Program-made: the position numbers and the translations under genes | Source: Syntrophomonadaceae bacterium | GTDB taxonomy: Bacteria > Bacillota > Syntrophomonadia > Syntrophomonadales > Syntrophomonadaceae | Direction of reading: 5' to 3' | Length of the DNA stretch: 5,348 nt | Assembly: GCA_028686565.1 (NCBI GenBank) | Contig: JAQUBU010000170.1 | Coordinates: 1-5,348, forward strand | Notes under the pieces: generated by a model | Seen by the model: only the letters and a program-made list of their open reading frames with translations | What the model was told of the DNA's origin: nothing | The model's database searches: none | Part shown: piece by piece, positions 1 to 5,348 of the stretch | Layout: every line of letters starts with the position of its first letter | Numbering within the stretch: the first letter of the stretch is position 1

Positions 1-1095
1 TTGGATCTTACTATTGAATGGCAGGAAGGGCAATTCATAGTTGATGTTCCCAGTTACCGTCCGGATATCACTATGGAAGTAGATCTTATTGAAGAAATAG
101 CTCGTTTGCATGGTTATGACAATATACCGGCCAGTTTGCCGCAAGGGGATACCACTCAGGGTGGTCTTACCAGCTATCAGCTCTTTCGTGACCGGGTAAA
201 AAACGTGATGGCCAAAAGTCTGCGCGAGGTAATAAACTACAGTTTTATCAATCCCCATTTCTCTGATCGTTTGCTTCTGCCAGCACAAAATTACCTCAGG
301 GATACTGTTGGATTGGCTAATCCATTATCTGAGGATCAGAGTGTCATGCGCACACTTTTGCTGCCTGGCTTGCTTGATAATATTGCCATGAATTTAGCCC
401 GCAAGAATCAGAATTTAGCATTCTTTGAAATAGGTGCAGTATTTTTCCCGGTTAATAATGAATTGCCCCGGGAAAAGCTGAAACTAGGTGCCATAGTTGC
501 AGGCCGGAATCAGATCAACTGGCTTAAAAACCAGGTGGAAATGGATTTCTTTTTCCTGAAAGGTATACTTGAGGATTTAATTTCAGAACTGGGAATTAAA
601 GAGTACAGTTTTGCCGAAATTCAAGAACCATCATTTCATCCGGGCCGAACCGCTCAGCTGATGTGCAAAGGTCAGAAGATTGGAATCATAGGAGAAGTAC
701 ATCCTTTGGTACTGCAAAAATATGATATCAAAGTAAGAACCTGTGCATTTGAACTGGACCTGGATGAGTTATTTAAACAGATCGAGAGTAAAAGAATGAT
801 GGAGTCAATAACCAGATATCCTGCTGTAGAGCGTGATATAGCCTTATTATTGGCTGCAGATATAAACTCTGCTCAGGTAGTAGAGGTAATCAAGGCGGCA
901 GAAAAGCAACTATTACAAGATCTGGTGGTTTTCGATATTTATGCCGGGGAACAGGTCCCTGCTGGATTTAAGAGTATGGCCTTAAAACTCACGTTCCAAT
1001 CAACCGAAAGAACGCTTACAGATACTGAAATAAATGATTGCATTGCCAGAATTGTGCATGATTTACAGAGTAAATTGCAGGCGGCCTTACGCTAG
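1..1095 (+). CDS. pheT: Phenylalanyl-tRNA synthetase beta subunit, C-terminal part (5' end outside window)
   Basis: PheT pairs with PheS in an alpha2-beta2 cytoplasmic enzyme that charges tRNA-Phe. Only the last 364 residues are present; full bacterial PheT is about 800, so the N-terminal tRNA-binding and B3/B4 domains lie upstream. Visible in order are the end of the B5 domain (residues 1-45, with VPSYRPDI and EEIARLHGYDNIP), the catalytic-core-like domain (about 55-260, with NPLSEDQSVMRTLLLPGLL at 107-125 and FHPGRTA at 212-218) and the C-terminal ferredoxin-fold anticodon-binding domain (about 270-363, with RYPAVERDIAL and FQSTERTLTD). The frame is open from the first base, so the TTG there encodes an internal leucine and is not a start. 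The gene ends with TAG at 1093-1095, at the expected C-terminus, and looks intact. The downstream HAD gene follows after 19 bases, suggesting cotranscription. Family identification is secure. Confidence 0.97.
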   Translation: MDLTIEWQEGQFIVDVPSYRPDITMEVDLIEEIARLHGYDNIPASLPQGDTTQGGLTSYQLFRDRVKNVMAKSLREVINYSFINPHFSDRLLLPAQNYLRDTVGLANPLSEDQSVMRTLLLPGLLDNIAMNLARKNQNLAFFEIGAVFFPVNNELPREKLKLGAIVAGRNQINWLKNQVEMDFFFLKGILEDLISELGIKEYSFAEIQEPSFHPGRTAQLMCKGQKIGIIGEVHPLVLQKYDIKVRTCAFELDLDELFKQIESKRMMESITRYPAVERDIALLLAADINSAQVVEVIKAAEKQLLQDLVVFDIYAGEQVPAGFKSMALKLTFQSTERTLTDTEINDCIARIVHDLQSKLQAALR

Positions 1096-1100
1096 GCGGA

Positions 1101-1108
1101 AAGGAAGG
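1101..1108 (+). promoter_or_regulatory. Ribosome binding site of the HAD gene
   Basis: AAGGAAGG lies 6 bases before the ATG at 1115. It fixes this ATG as the start of the HAD gene. The same frame also stays open back to an ATG at 1034, inside pheT, but that ATG has no comparable site and would add 27 arginine-rich residues not expected for the family. Confidence 0.75.
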
Positions 1109-1114
1109 AAACCT

Positions 1115-1585
1115 ATGCTTCAAATCTCCATACCCGGTAGAGAAGATATAGAACTCCACCACTTGCTGCTGGATATGAATGGTACCCTGACAGTCGATGG
1201 TTTATTGGCTGAGGGGATCAAGGAAAGAATTGAATTTATTAAAACTAAGATGAATGTATTTATGCTGACCGCTGATACCTTTGGAACAGGTGCCCGGGTT
1301 GCGGAAGAACTGGGAATTGAAATATTTGTAGTTAGCTCTGTTAACGGTACCAAGGATAAAGCGGATTATATTGCTGCCCTGGAGCCGGAAGGCGTGGTGG
1401 CTATTGGTAATGGCAGTAATGATGCAGATATGTTGGAGCTGGCAAGTCTGGCGATTGTGATTATAGGCCGCGAGGGCTGTTCCCTCGCGGCTTTGCACAA
1501 AGCTGATATTGCAGTAGTTGATATCTTTGATGCGCTGGATCTGCTGATTAATCCCTTGCGTTTAATAGCTACACTGAGAGTTTAA
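1115..1585 (+). CDS. Soluble P-type-ATPase-like HAD-superfamily phosphatase
   Basis: This is a 156-residue cytoplasmic HAD-fold protein resembling the free-standing phosphorylation domain of P-type ATPases (the soluble P-type ATPase group, COG4087-like). Motif I is LLLDMNGTLT (residues 17-26) with the presumed nucleophile Asp20; compare DKTGTLT of P-type ATPases. Motif II is LTADT (51-55), the motif III lysine is probably Lys82 in KDKADYI, and motif IV is GNGSNDADML (98-107). No cap domain or membrane segment is visible, so it cannot be a transporter by itself. Members of this group are thought to act as phosphatases; the substrate is unknown. The second Asp of the usual HAD DxD motif is Asn22, as in related soluble proteins. 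The gene sits 19 bases after pheT and was probably transcribed with it. Family assignment is firm, but the physiological role is open. Confidence 0.88.
   Translation: MLQISIPGREDIELHHLLLDMNGTLTVDGLLAEGIKERIEFIKTKMNVFMLTADTFGTGARVAEELGIEIFVVSSVNGTKDKADYIAALEPEGVVAIGNGSNDADMLELASLAIVIIGREGCSLAALHKADIAVVDIFDALDLLINPLRLIATLRV
1467..1491. repeat. Perfect 10-bp GC-rich inverted repeat inside the HAD gene
   Basis: The arms GCCGCGAGGG (1467-1476) and CCCTCGCGGC (1482-1491) are perfectly complementary around a 5-base loop, CTGTT. A short TTT follows at 1492-1494. The stem codes for residues 118-126 (GREGCSLAA) of the HAD protein, near its C-terminal end. The shape resembles an intrinsic terminator, but the T-run is only three bases. 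It could attenuate transcription, stabilise or pause the RNA, or simply be coincidence in a coding sequence. Confidence 0.6.
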
Positions 1586-1607
1586 TGCGAGTTCGTTATA
1601 CCTAAAT

Positions 1608-1835
1608 ATACTGCGGTCTGACTTCGCATTGTGAACATCACCAGCTTGCCTCGAAGTTCAAGGGGGAAGGGCAAATTACACATCCATGTTCCAGTGCCTC
1701 TCGCGACAGCCATGTCACTCGTCCCTTCACTTACTCATCTTCGCTGGATGTTCCTACACTAATGGGCACTAAGGAGCATCATTGTACTGCCATGCTTCGC
1801 CAACGCCCACTTGTATCTTCATGCATCCCTCACAC
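1608..1835 (-). mobile_element. Probable truncated group II intron remnant
   Basis: No intact gene lies between the HAD stop (1585) and the hydrolase stop (1830), and this stretch has a different, more GC-rich texture than its neighbours. Read on the minus strand, 1651 down to 1610 translates as RQAGDVHNAKSDRS. From memory, that resembles the sequence seen around the start of many group II intron-encoded reverse transcriptase reading frames. The part upstream of it on the minus strand has RNA-like features, for example GACA-GCCA-TGTC at 1705-1716 and GGAGCAT/ATGCTTC at 1773-1779 and 1792-1798. A GTGTG typical of group II intron 5' ends starts at 1835 and reads leftwards. No reverse transcriptase, domain V or 3' end is present, so only a 5' fragment could remain. 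Both boundaries are estimates. An unrelated decayed element or a structured RNA is the main alternative. Confidence 0.42.
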
Positions 1836-3419
1836 CTTGCTATTTTCTTTGGCAGATTTGCCAAGCCCCTGGCGGAAAGCATCTATGATGGCAGAGTTCT
1901 CGTCCAGGCGGTAAATGCGGGCGGGCATACCTAATCCATCTACATCAGTCCCATTAAACCAGATCGCTGCTTTTATGCCGGGATATTTCTTCATATTGGC
2001 AAACATATCGTTTATCCACCAACTTTTCTGACCCCCTATTGAATTGCATCCAAATTCGCTGACAATAAATGGATAATCAAAAAGTTGCCGGTATTCATGA
2101 TATAATGGATCATATATAGAGGTAAATTCCCTCCAATATTCACCTGGATAGTAATTACCGGTATTATAGCCGGTCAATCCTATGATATCCACATATTCTT
2201 CCCCTGGAAAATAATTGAGAGCATGATTCCATTTAAACCCTGGAAACGATATATCATTAGGATTCCATACCCAGAGAACATTGTTTACCTGATTAGCGGC
2301 GAAAATTTTATAGATATGATGCCATACTGCTTTATAGATTTCGGTATCCTTGGAACTGTAGTAGCTGGAATATACACACCAATCCCCATTCATTTCATTA
2401 TTTAATCGGAACAACAGCGGATGGCCAAAAGCTTTGGCCTTTAGAGCATAATCTGTGAAGAAACCGTCATACAGGCCGTTAAGTATTTCATAACTAATAT
2501 TTAAATTGTTGCCATTTATAGACATGGTTTGTAAGGTCAGCTGCACAAATCGTTGTTCCTGATAAGCGTTAGCGAGTTCCTGAGCAGGAAATGGCGCATC
2601 AAAAGTCTTGTATAATATCAGGAAATCAAATTTATAATCCATTTGTTTTTCTAGTTCATGCAAATAATTAAGATTTCCCGGAGCTGTTGGTTCAAATATG
2701 CCCCACTTTAGAGTTGCTTCATTAGATAAATATTTTTGGTAGAACTCTTTTGTTTCCGGATTTAGATTCCGCATTCTGCTTTGAAAATAAAGATTTTGAG
2801 TTGGGGTACCTTGTTTAGTTATGGTGGTAAAGCTCTTTATGAGAGGCAAATAGCCGTCAACGGGTGCTGATGACTTTATAAGTATAGTATAGACTTCCAT
2901 CGAACTTTTGGTAATTTCTGCACTGAGATAATAGTTGTGGTCATCAACAAGCTTATATAGTTTATTTCTCTGCCATTGCAGCAGATGTGCCTTTAAGCCG
3001 TTAATAGTTATTGTTTTATTAAGCATGAGAGAGTGGGAACTTTTATTGTCCAGAAAACGGTTGCTATACTGAATATAAGCAGTTGCATTATGAATGCTGC
3101 CGGTAAAATCATCACGGTATATTTCAATCCGGGTTTGTTGGTCAGATATTACTGTTCTTATCCGGGAAAAAGATGAATCTACATTCATGCCAGCCGGATA
3201 ATTTAGGGTATATCCATTTGCATAATCGATATATTTATTATATCCGGGTGAAATGGATATGATGTCATAACTTTGGTTGTTGTTATAATATGGAGTGTAG
3301 GCAATATTACTGTCGTTTGAACTCGTGTTTGGGTTGCTTGCCCGGGCAGGAGCAGAGGAGCAGAAAAGAAACATAAAAATCAAACATGCCATAAAAGGAA
3401 TTATTTTACGATTATTCAT
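1830..3419 (-). CDS. Secreted GH26-like glycoside hydrolase (clan GH-A, possible beta-mannanase) with novel N-terminal domain
   Basis: This 529-residue protein has a signal peptide: positive NNRK, a hydrophobic core at residues 7-20, and an Ala-Arg-Ala cleavage site near residue 27. It should therefore be exported. Residues about 40-200 form a mixed alpha/beta domain I do not recognise. Residues about 235-520 look like a GH26-type barrel. The probable acid/base is Glu342 in FRLNNEMNGDW, the probable nucleophile Glu455 in PFIVSEFGC, the barrel strands include VLWVWNPND (381-389) and DIIGLTGYN (411-419), and AAIWFNG (484-490) is near the end. GH26 enzymes usually hydrolyse beta-mannans or related beta-glucans by a retaining mechanism. 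The residue before the acid/base is Asn rather than the usual His, so the substrate is uncertain. The protein is rich in Asn and Tyr. The gene is transcribed alone, towards the HAD gene and divergent from the PHA operon. Its last codon and stop (GTG TGA) may derive from the intron remnant. Confidence 0.85.
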   Translation of the reverse strand: MNNRKIIPFMACLIFMFLFCSSAPARASNPNTSSNDSNIAYTPYYNNNQSYDIISISPGYNKYIDYANGYTLNYPAGMNVDSSFSRIRTVISDQQTRIEIYRDDFTGSIHNATAYIQYSNRFLDNKSSHSLMLNKTITINGLKAHLLQWQRNKLYKLVDDHNYYLSAEITKSSMEVYTILIKSSAPVDGYLPLIKSFTTITKQGTPTQNLYFQSRMRNLNPETKEFYQKYLSNEATLKWGIFEPTAPGNLNYLHELEKQMDYKFDFLILYKTFDAPFPAQELANAYQEQRFVQLTLQTMSINGNNLNISYEILNGLYDGFFTDYALKAKAFGHPLLFRLNNEMNGDWCVYSSYYSSKDTEIYKAVWHHIYKIFAANQVNNVLWVWNPNDISFPGFKWNHALNYFPGEEYVDIIGLTGYNTGNYYPGEYWREFTSIYDPLYHEYRQLFDYPFIVSEFGCNSIGGQKSWWINDMFANMKKYPGIKAAIWFNGTDVDGLGMPARIYRLDENSAIIDAFRQGLGKSAKENSKV

Positions 3420-3427
3420 TAATAAAG

Positions 3428-3434
3428 CCTCCTT
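3428..3434 (-). promoter_or_regulatory. Ribosome binding site of the GH26-like gene
   Basis: On the minus strand this reads AAGGAGG, a full match to the Shine-Dalgarno consensus, 8 bases before the ATG at 3419-3417. It confirms the start codon, which is also immediately followed by a proper signal peptide. Confidence 0.85.
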
Positions 3435-3436
3435 AA

Positions 3437-3468
3437 TTCTTCAAAGAATATTCGACACAAGCTAGCTT
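3437..3468. repeat. Cluster of short palindromes in the leader of the GH26-like gene
   Basis: Three small dyads lie just upstream of the hydrolase ribosome binding site: TTCTT-CA-AAGAA (3437-3448), GAATATTC (3446-3453, overlapping the first) and the 10-base palindrome AAGCTAGCTT (3459-3468). A TTAATCC direct repeat follows at 3467-3473 and 3491-3497. These could be operator half-sites or mRNA leader structure for the hydrolase. AT-rich palindromes this short also occur by chance. I found no convincing -35/-10 pair for the hydrolase. Confidence 0.3.
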
Positions 3469-3539
3469 AATCCTCCCTTTTTAAAAGAGATTAATCCATA
3501 ATAATGACCGGAAATTGAACTTAAGAGCATATTTACACC

Positions 3540-3569
3540 TTGACAATATCAGCATAATTAACCGATTAT
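3540..3569 (+). promoter_or_regulatory. Candidate sigma-A-type promoter for the CBS-ACT / PHA operon
   Basis: A perfect -35 hexamer TTGACA (3540-3545) is followed after 18 bases by GATTAT (3564-3569), which matches four of six positions of TATAAT. Transcription would start near 3576 and leave a leader of roughly 80 bases before the ATG at 3655. The rest of the 3420-3654 intergenic region is AT-rich, with no recognised riboswitch or terminator. The assignment rests on the consensus match alone. Confidence 0.5.
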
Positions 3570-3654
3570 GAAAAGAGAAAGGAAATATTACTGTTTATAA
3601 ATCTAAAAAGCTGCCCATTTAAATTGTAATTAACAGGGAAGGTGGATTAGTTTA

Positions 3655-4323
3655 ATGAAGGTTCGTGACCGAATGACTTCCAATGTTCTTACTACATCAC
3701 CTGATTGTACTGTTGGCGAACTCTGGCGATTAATGATTGAAAAAGACCTGCGCCGGATTCCAGTAGTCGACCGGGGAAAACTGCTGGCTATTGTAACCAG
3801 AAGGGATTTTGGAGCTCGCCCGGATCTTGATCTCAGAAGGTCATCTGTGGCTGCTAGATTTTTTTCGAATGAGCAGGAAGCCAAGTTAAATAAGATTAAG
3901 GTAAGAGATATAATACCTGTCGAACAACAGCTGGTAACCATATATCAGGATGCTTATATTGAACAGGCCGCAAGTCTGCTTAGGGTTAATAAAATTGGCG
4001 GTATGCCGGTAATAGATGATAATGGCAAACTGGTAGGCATTATAACGCAAAGTGATATTTTTGATGCTTTTCTTGACACTCTGGGGGTCAACCTGAAAGG
4101 TACGCGCATTTGCTTAAGAGTAGGAGATGAACCTGAAGCAATTGTTAAAATAGGCACCATAATAGCTAAATATAATGCCAGAATAGACAACATGGTTATG
4201 ATGGAGGCAAAAGACGAAAAATCTCTGATGATAATTCGGATTAATATTTTGGAATCCCGGCCGCTGGTAGCAGATATTAAGACTGCGGGATTTGTGGTGG
4301 AATCAGTTATAGTAAAGCATTAG
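3655..4323 (+). CDS. CBS-domain pair plus ACT-domain protein (AcuB-like architecture)
   Basis: This 222-residue soluble protein has no signal or membrane segments. CBS repeat 1 spans about residues 3-55 (VRDRMTSNVLTTSP, then RRIPVVDRGKLLAIVTRRD). CBS repeat 2 spans about 82-140 (VRDIIPVEQ, then KIGGMPVIDDNGKLVGIITQ). Both carry the IVTxxD/IITxxD signature often involved in adenine-nucleotide binding. Residues about 150-220 have the pattern of an ACT-like regulatory domain (RICLRVGDEPEAIVKIGTII, then a beta-rich end). The same order occurs in AcuB of Bacillus, linked to acetoin utilisation, but no other acu gene is here, so the symbol is withheld. A GGGAAGGTGG site at 3636-3645 lies 9 bases before the ATG. 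It is the first gene of a rightward operon, 49 bases before the PHA subunit gene. Sensing energy state for storage metabolism is an inference from this position. Confidence 0.87.
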   Translation: MKVRDRMTSNVLTTSPDCTVGELWRLMIEKDLRRIPVVDRGKLLAIVTRRDFGARPDLDLRRSSVAARFFSNEQEAKLNKIKVRDIIPVEQQLVTIYQDAYIEQAASLLRVNKIGGMPVIDDNGKLVGIITQSDIFDAFLDTLGVNLKGTRICLRVGDEPEAIVKIGTIIAKYNARIDNMVMMEAKDEKSLMIIRINILESRPLVADIKTAGFVVESVIVKH

Positions 4324-4372
4324 GCAATAGACGATAGCAGGGAAATGATTAAGTTATAAAAGGAGGGAAAAC

Positions 4373-4939
4373 ATGAGCAATGAAAATGAGAACGATTCTC
4401 GGACTGTCTTAATGTTCAATCCCTATACATTTTGGAAGAAATATTATTTTTCAGGAGAAGATACCTTGAGTGCGGTTACCCGCAAATCTGTAGAGACCAG
4501 TGCTTTTGCCAATGGAGTTGACGTCATTCTTAACGCGTATCTTCAATATCTCAGAATGAACAAAGAAATTACATCCAGCTTAACGGATAAAATGCCTTTT
4601 GCTTCGAAGCATGATATGGCTAGAGTTGCCAAACTGGTTATTACTCTGGAAAACAAGATCGATCGCCTGGAAGATAGTTTATTTGACGAAATCGAGGAAC
4701 TTAAAGAACAATCCACCTCAATATCTAACAATTTGTCTGCGCAGAGTAAGCCCGGACATTTGAAAGATGATGGTGAACTGCATGAAAAATTTGATAAAGC
4801 TTTTAACACAAGCCAGGAAATGCTTAAAAGAATATCTGGAATAGAAGAGGCTGTGCAAGAATTAAAAAAGGTTCTCGAAACGATAAATATGGAGGCAAAA
4901 CCTGTAGTTAAGAAAAGCAGAAAAAGCCCGTCAAAATAA
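4373..4939 (+). CDS. PhaR/PhaE-type accessory subunit of PHA synthase (phasin-like)
   Basis: This 188-residue, largely helical cytoplasmic protein resembles the small partner of two-subunit PHA synthases, closer in layout to Bacillus PhaR (class IV) than to the longer PhaE (class III). Evidence includes the N-terminal NPYTFWKK (16-23), an amphipathic helical region (30-70) and the segment MPFASKHDMARVAKLVITLE (74-93) continuing into NKIDRLED. That segment parallels the PhaR pattern of a helix-start Pro/Ser/Thr-Lys-x-Asp followed by LVI-LE-K-D. A second coiled coil covers about 135-172, and the last 16 residues form a basic tail (Lys176, 180, 181, 184, 188 and Arg183). An excellent AGGAGGG (4361-4367) precedes the ATG by 5 bases. 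phaC starts 37 bases downstream. Such subunits are required for or activate PhaC and locate to granules. A pure phasin role remains possible, so no symbol is given. Confidence 0.82.
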   Translation: MSNENENDSRTVLMFNPYTFWKKYYFSGEDTLSAVTRKSVETSAFANGVDVILNAYLQYLRMNKEITSSLTDKMPFASKHDMARVAKLVITLENKIDRLEDSLFDEIEELKEQSTSISNNLSAQSKPGHLKDDGELHEKFDKAFNTSQEMLKRISGIEEAVQELKKVLETINMEAKPVVKKSRKSPSK

Positions 4940-4976
4940 ATGATGCAAGGTATAAAGCGGGGAGGGTTTTAAAAGT

Positions 4977-5348
4977 ATGGACGATATGTTTCAAAAAGCT
5001 TCGCCTAAGGAGATAGGGGAGATTCTTCAGAAGTCTCAAGAACACTGGATGAGAACTACCTTGCGTTGGCAGGAAGTCTTAAGTTATGATCCCAAACCAG
5101 CTACTGGCTGTTCACCTAAGGAAACAATCTGGAGTAAAAACAAATCCCAGCTATATCATTATCGTTCCTCAAGTGAAAGAAAATACCGCACACCCATTCT
5201 TCTAATTTATGCACTTATCAACAAACCTTATGTTTTGGATCTGACCCCAGGTTCCAGTCTAATAGAGTATCTGGTTAATGAGCGTTTTGATGTCTATTTG
5301 CTGGATTGGGGAGAATTTGAATGGGAAGATCGGGATTTGGGCTATGGT
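4977..5348 (+). CDS. phaC: Class III/IV polyhydroxyalkanoate synthase PhaC, N-terminal part (3' end outside window)
   Basis: PhaC polymerises (R)-3-hydroxyacyl-CoA into PHA with release of CoA, at the surface of storage granules. The window holds the first 124 codons; class III/IV synthases are about 350-370 residues. The ATG at 4977 follows GGGGAGGG (4959-4966) by 10 bases. Diagnostic segments are SPKETIWSKNKSQLYHYRS (46-64), TPILLIYALINKPYVLDLTP (72-91) and RFDVYLLDWGEFEWEDRDLG (103-122). They match the alpha/beta-hydrolase start of PhaC, where the LDWG strand-turn is highly conserved. The short N-terminus before the hydrolase fold separates it from class I/II enzymes, which carry a long extra N-terminal domain. 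The catalytic Cys, Asp and His lie beyond the window and cannot be checked. The upstream partner subunit gene supports a two-component synthase. Confidence 0.95.
   Translation, partial: MDDMFQKASPKEIGEILQKSQEHWMRTTLRWQEVLSYDPKPATGCSPKETIWSKNKSQLYHYRSSSERKYRTPILLIYALINKPYVLDLTPGSSLIEYLVNERFDVYLLDWGEFEWEDRDLGYG

Noticed and set aside
1034..1114. In-frame upstream extension of the HAD gene to an ATG inside pheT
   Set aside because: It would overlap pheT by 62 bases, lacks a ribosome binding site and adds an arginine-rich stretch unlike the family. The ATG at 1115 has AAGGAAGG at a good distance.
1120..1498. Two minus-strand open frames opposite the HAD gene
   Set aside because: Their translations are low-complexity Ser/Ile-rich or patternless, lie wholly antisense to a well-supported gene and lack convincing ribosome binding sites.
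1584..1630. Inverted repeat AATGCGA / TCGCATT as a HAD terminator or element end
   Set aside because: The arms are only 7 bases, the loop is 33 bases and no T-run follows, so it does not support an intrinsic terminator or a defined terminal repeat.
1633..1725. Short minus-strand open frames across the 1586-1829 gap, including one ending in VYLGITNSH at the HAD stop
   Set aside because: All three minus-strand frames hold similar short readable stretches, as expected of a conserved RNA or decayed element, and none has a clear start signal or complete domain.
2223..2405. Plus-strand 60-codon open frame inside the hydrolase gene
   Set aside because: It is fully antisense to the GH26-like coding sequence, with no ribosome binding site or recognisable domain.
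3555..3634. Direct repeat TAATTAAC at 3555-3562 and 3627-3634
   Set aside because: An 8-base AT-only-type match in an AT-rich leader is expected by chance, and there is no dyad symmetry or regular spacing to suggest an operator.
3630..4193. Minus-strand open frames opposite the CBS-ACT gene
   Set aside because: They are antisense shadows of a strongly supported gene, and their Ser/Leu-rich translations have no family pattern.
4543..4809. Minus-strand open frame opposite the PHA subunit gene
   Set aside because: The serine-rich translation mirrors the helix-coding Glu/Lys codons of the real gene and has no start signal.

Overview
The window reads as chromosomal DNA from a low-to-moderate GC, Gram-positive-type anaerobe. 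The signs are strong AGGAGG-type ribosome binding sites, tight gene spacing, ATG starts and protein sequences of clostridial flavour. A class III/IV polyhydroxyalkanoate (PHA) operon in such a background would fit a Syntrophomonas-like member of the Clostridia. That placement is an inference, not something the sequence proves.

Layout. Positions 1-1095 hold the 3' part of pheT (phenylalanyl-tRNA synthetase beta chain). It is followed 19 bases later by a small soluble HAD hydrolase of the P-type-ATPase-like group (1115-1585), very likely in the same transcript. Positions 1586-1829 contain no intact gene. On the minus strand this stretch looks like a decayed, truncated group II intron, and its possible 5' end coincides with the last codons of the next gene. 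Positions 3419-1830 (minus strand) encode a secreted GH26-like glycoside hydrolase with an unrecognised N-terminal domain. A 235-base divergent intergenic region (3420-3654) carries the ribosome binding site of the hydrolase and a good sigma-A-type promoter candidate for the rightward genes. From 3655 to the window end lies a three-gene PHA operon: a CBS-CBS-ACT protein (AcuB-like architecture), a PhaR/PhaE-type PHA synthase subunit with a lysine-rich tail, and the N-terminal third of phaC.

How the genes work together. The subunit at 4373-4939 and PhaC at 4977 onward should form the two-component synthase that polymerises (R)-3-hydroxyacyl-CoA on carbon-storage granules. The CBS-ACT protein, first in that operon, is a candidate energy or nucleotide sensor for storage metabolism. 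The pheT-HAD pair and the secreted glycosidase appear to be separate functional units. The least ordinary items are the intron remnant at the hydrolase stop codon, the CBS-ACT/PHA linkage, the near-perfect hairpin inside the HAD gene, and the altered residue beside the catalytic glutamate of the GH26-like enzyme.
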